In this document: positions 61,764 to 64,000 of the stretch, one piece after another
How the letters are laid out: each line of letters begins with the position of its first letter
How positions within the stretch are numbered: position 1 is the first letter of the stretch
NCBI GenBank assembly: GCA_946628415.1
Contig: CAMOWK010000005.1
Location: 62,001 to 126,000, forward strand
Source: an uncultured Lachnospiraceae bacterium
GTDB lineage: Bacteria; Bacillota; Clostridia; Lachnospirales; Lachnospiraceae
Direction of reading: 5' to 3'
DNA: 64,000 nt
Notes under the pieces: generated by a model
Database searches by the model: none
Seen by the model: the letters and a program-made list of their open reading frames with translations, nothing else
Told to the model about the DNA's origin: nothing
Program-made: the position numbers and the translations under genes

Positions 61764-62857
61764 GATATCCACTGTTCCTTGGAATAGGAATACCTGTTGT
61801 GGCAGTTGCGATAGGACTCCTTCATTTTCTGAAGAATAAGAGGGCTTATAAAGGCGGTATTAAAGCTGCTAACACGAAGATAGTCAAGGAACTGCCGGAA
61901 TACAAAAGAATAAAGCTTATAAGGATCATAGTTACCGTTCTGATGGAACTGTCTCTTGGTATATCACTTATATCATCGCTCTATCTTATGGCAAGACCTT
62001 CAAAGATTGAAACGGTAAATAATGGGGTCAAGAAAAGAGACATTTTCCTGTGTATGGATGTTTCTTATTCCATATATGAACTTAACGGATCTCTGGTAGA
62101 TAATCTCGAGGATGTTGTTAAAGGGCTTGATGGCGACAGATTCGGTATCTCGATTTTTAATACATCTACAGTACTGTATGTCCCTATGACGGACGATTAT
62201 GATTTCGTTATTCAGAAGCTTGAGGAGATTAAAGAGTATTTTGCTCTTCAGAAGGAATACAACGAGAAGTTCGGCGACTATGAGTATATGTATGAAATCC
62301 CTGAGGACGAACTTGAAGATTATTATGCAATGAGGGATAAACTTGATTATTATGATTCCGGAACTCTTGTTAATAATATGACAAAGGGAAGCAGTCTTAT
62401 AGGTGAGGGGCTGGCTTCATGTATGTACAGTTTTCCTCATATTGATGATGCTGAAAGAACCAGGATCATTATAATGTCTACCGATAATGACCAGCAGGAA
62501 AGAAGCGCACCTCTTGTTGAACTTTCGGAAGCGGCTTCAATCTGCAGTAAAAACAATGTAGTTGTTTTCGGGATTTTCCCGAATAAAGAGTCATTTAGCA
62601 GTGGACAGAACATAGGTGATTATGACACTGAATTAAATGCATTTAAGACGGCGGTTGAAGGAACCGGAGGAAAGTTCTACAAGGAAAGCGAGAGCCTTAC
62701 CGTAAAGGATATAGTAAATGATATCCAGCATGAAGAGGCGATGGAAGTTGATGAGATAGTTGTGAGAAAGGCTATGGATCAGCCAAAGGTTCCCGTAATA
62801 GTACTTTTCATTTCACTGGTGATTTTCTTTAGTTTGGGAGTGATGCTTGTAATATGA
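61754..62857 (+). CDS. VWA-domain membrane protein (BatA-like)
   Basis: A 367-residue protein with membrane helices near the N-terminus (5-25, 57-77) and at the C-terminus (about 345-365). In between is a von Willebrand A domain. The MIDAS motif is intact as MDVSYS (about residues 97-102), with RFGISIFNTSTVLY and GSSLIGEGLASCMYSF supplying later metal ligands. An acidic/Tyr-rich insertion (about 165-200) is unusual. Such BatA proteins hold a metal-dependent binding surface outside the membrane, acted on by MoxR. It overlaps the next gene by 4 bases. Confidence 0.87.
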   Translation: MVLRYPLFLGIGIPVVAVAIGLLHFLKNKRAYKGGIKAANTKIVKELPEYKRIKLIRIIVTVLMELSLGISLISSLYLMARPSKIETVNNGVKKRDIFLCMDVSYSIYELNGSLVDNLEDVVKGLDGDRFGISIFNTSTVLYVPMTDDYDFVIQKLEEIKEYFALQKEYNEKFGDYEYMYEIPEDELEDYYAMRDKLDYYDSGTLVNNMTKGSSLIGEGLASCMYSFPHIDDAERTRIIIMSTDNDQQERSAPLVELSEAASICSKNNVVVFGIFPNKESFSSGQNIGDYDTELNAFKTAVEGTGGKFYKESESLTVKDIVNDIQHEEAMEVDEIVVRKAMDQPKVPVIVLFISLVIFFSLGVMLVI

Positions 62858-63804
62858 TTACGAACCCTATACTTCCTGAGATACTTGTCGGAGCAGTGCT
62901 GTTTATTATATATGCAGTGCTCTCTTTCGGGATCGTAAGGAGAAAGATTAAGTTAATATATAAGCTGTCCATGATGGGCAGGGTGCTGATTATATTCGTG
63001 CTGGTGTTCATAATCAATCTTCGGCCTATGAAGAAAGATTACAACATGGATGTAGAGATGAAGAATCTTGACGTTATGTTTGTGGTTGATACGACTATCA
63101 GTATGTGGGCTGAAGATGTTGATAATAAACCGCGTATGGATGCGGTGATGAGAGACTGCGAATATATCATTGAGCAGCTTGACGGAAGTAATTTTGCCCT
63201 TATCAGGTTTGATAACAAGTCCCAGATTCTTGCGCCTTTTACGCAGGACAGTAAAAATGTTCTCGATGCATTTTCCACTATCTCTTCACCGAGCAAGTAC
63301 TATGCTAAGGGAAGCAATCTCAATGTTATAGAGAAGGATATGTCAGACCTTCTTATATCTTCCTCGAAGAAGGAGGGGAGGATGACGGTTGTATTCTTCA
63401 TAAGCGACGGCGAGGTAACGGACGGTTCAGAGCTTATGTCCTACAGCCAGTTTGAACGCTATATAGATGGCGGCGCTGTTCTCGGATACGGTACAGAGAA
63501 GGGCGGAAAGATGAAGGACAGCTACAGCTATATCAAGGATCCGGAGACTTATCAGGATGCAATATCAAAGCTCGATGAAAACAATCTTCATAAGATAGCG
63601 GAAGATATGAAGATAGATTATGTTCACATGGAGCGTACCAATAATATTGATTATATACTGAGCGGTGTAAGGGCTGCCAGCAAGAGCGTGGTAGACGAGG
63701 GAAAAGGCGTAAACTATGAGGATACATACTTTTATTTTGTAATCCCGCTTCTTATAATGCTTCTTCTGGAAGTGTTCATATACATAAGAAGAGGACGCCT
63801 GTAG
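62854..63804 (+). CDS. VWA-domain membrane protein (BatB-like)
   Basis: A 316-residue protein with N-terminal helices (about 8-25 and 38-55), a VWA domain (66-285) and a C-terminal helix (291-309) before RRGRL. Its MIDAS motif reads VDTTIS, with Thr in place of the first Ser, a tolerated variant. FFISDGEVTDG holds the later Asp ligand. It is the second VWA partner of the MoxR operon, coupled by an ATGA overlap to the first. Confidence 0.87.
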   Translation: MITNPILPEILVGAVLFIIYAVLSFGIVRRKIKLIYKLSMMGRVLIIFVLVFIINLRPMKKDYNMDVEMKNLDVMFVVDTTISMWAEDVDNKPRMDAVMRDCEYIIEQLDGSNFALIRFDNKSQILAPFTQDSKNVLDAFSTISSPSKYYAKGSNLNVIEKDMSDLLISSSKKEGRMTVVFFISDGEVTDGSELMSYSQFERYIDGGAVLGYGTEKGGKMKDSYSYIKDPETYQDAISKLDENNLHKIAEDMKIDYVHMERTNNIDYILSGVRAASKSVVDEGKGVNYEDTYFYFVIPLLIMLLLEVFIYIRRGRL

Positions 63805-63821
63805 ATAGGTATTGGTGAGAA

Positions 63822-64000
63822 ATGAGTAAAGAAGAAAAAGAAAAAAAGGAAAAACCAAATAAGAGTAATTCTCCTGCGGAAGAGAGGATTTTCGGGTTTA
63901 TCGATACGGGAGCCGAGGCAAGACATACTCTTCTTGTAGTTGATATCGCATGCCTTATAATACTCATTCTTGCGGTTATGCTTGTAGGAAGATTCATCCT
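63822..64000 (+). CDS. Partial gene at the right edge, membrane protein of the Bat-like operon
   Basis: The first 59 codons of a gene that runs off the window. It starts MSKEEKEKKEKPN behind GGTGAGAA, 17 bases after the VWA gene. A highly charged N-terminus (1-22) is followed by a hydrophobic helix (about 38-58). No family can be named from so short a piece. Position suggests another envelope component of the MoxR/VWA operon. Confidence 0.65.
   Translation, partial: MSKEEKEKKEKPNKSNSPAEERIFGFIDTGAEARHTLLVVDIACLIILILAVMLVGRFI

Overview
The window looks like a chromosomal stretch from an anaerobic Firmicute, most probably a Lachnospiraceae of the Butyrivibrio/Roseburia type. The case is indirect: moderately low G+C, AGGAGG-type ribosome binding sites with several TTG and GTG starts, sortase-like KTGD surface proteins, a GH9 cellulase lipoprotein, DUF4143 AAA ATPases, and a free-standing GMP synthase ATP-PPase. 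No rRNA or tRNA was seen, so the family is an inference.

Layout. 0.1-8.5 kb: three paralogous secreted, membrane-anchored surface proteins in tandem, followed by an HD-domain protein. 8.6-12 kb: small protein, MATE exporter, TerB-like protein and guaA; the last two diverge from one compact bidirectional promoter. 12-20.4 kb is accessory DNA: a palindromic repeat family, an IS200 remnant, fossil gene starts, a DUF4143 ATPase with three operator-like boxes spaced 32 bp apart, an ion transporter, a membrane/S33 hydrolase fusion, a diguanylate cyclase and a DUF1294-phosphoesterase fusion. 20.4-24.3 kb: a leftward ABC-2/CPBP/GntR operon with a large palindrome at its promoter. 24.5-28 kb: deoB, a cysteine hydrolase, and leftward nhaC, separated by an array of inverted GCAATAA repeats. 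28.2-32.2 kb: a G+C-rich three-gene operon (MATE with a C-terminal extension, HAD phosphatase, FGGY kinase) that looks transferred.

32.5-52.6 kb is a surface/signalling region: a 2140-residue beta-helix plus lipase-like surface protein, a small charged protein, an Hpt protein overlapping a hybrid histidine kinase with two receivers, and a 3198-residue pilin-like protein. The beta-helix protein ends in the same domain that is repeated in the three proteins at the left edge.

52.7-64 kb: a leftward gene encoding a degenerate Hsp70-like protein fused to a GrpE head domain (the most unusual gene here), divergent from a GH9 endoglucanase lipoprotein. Then come an ATP-grasp ligase resembling D-aspartate ligase, a MurE-type ligase, and a MoxR/DUF58/VWA (Bat-like) operon that runs off the right edge. 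Together these point to a cell that invests heavily in envelope assembly and surface attachment. A link between the kinase and its giant-protein neighbours is proximity only.
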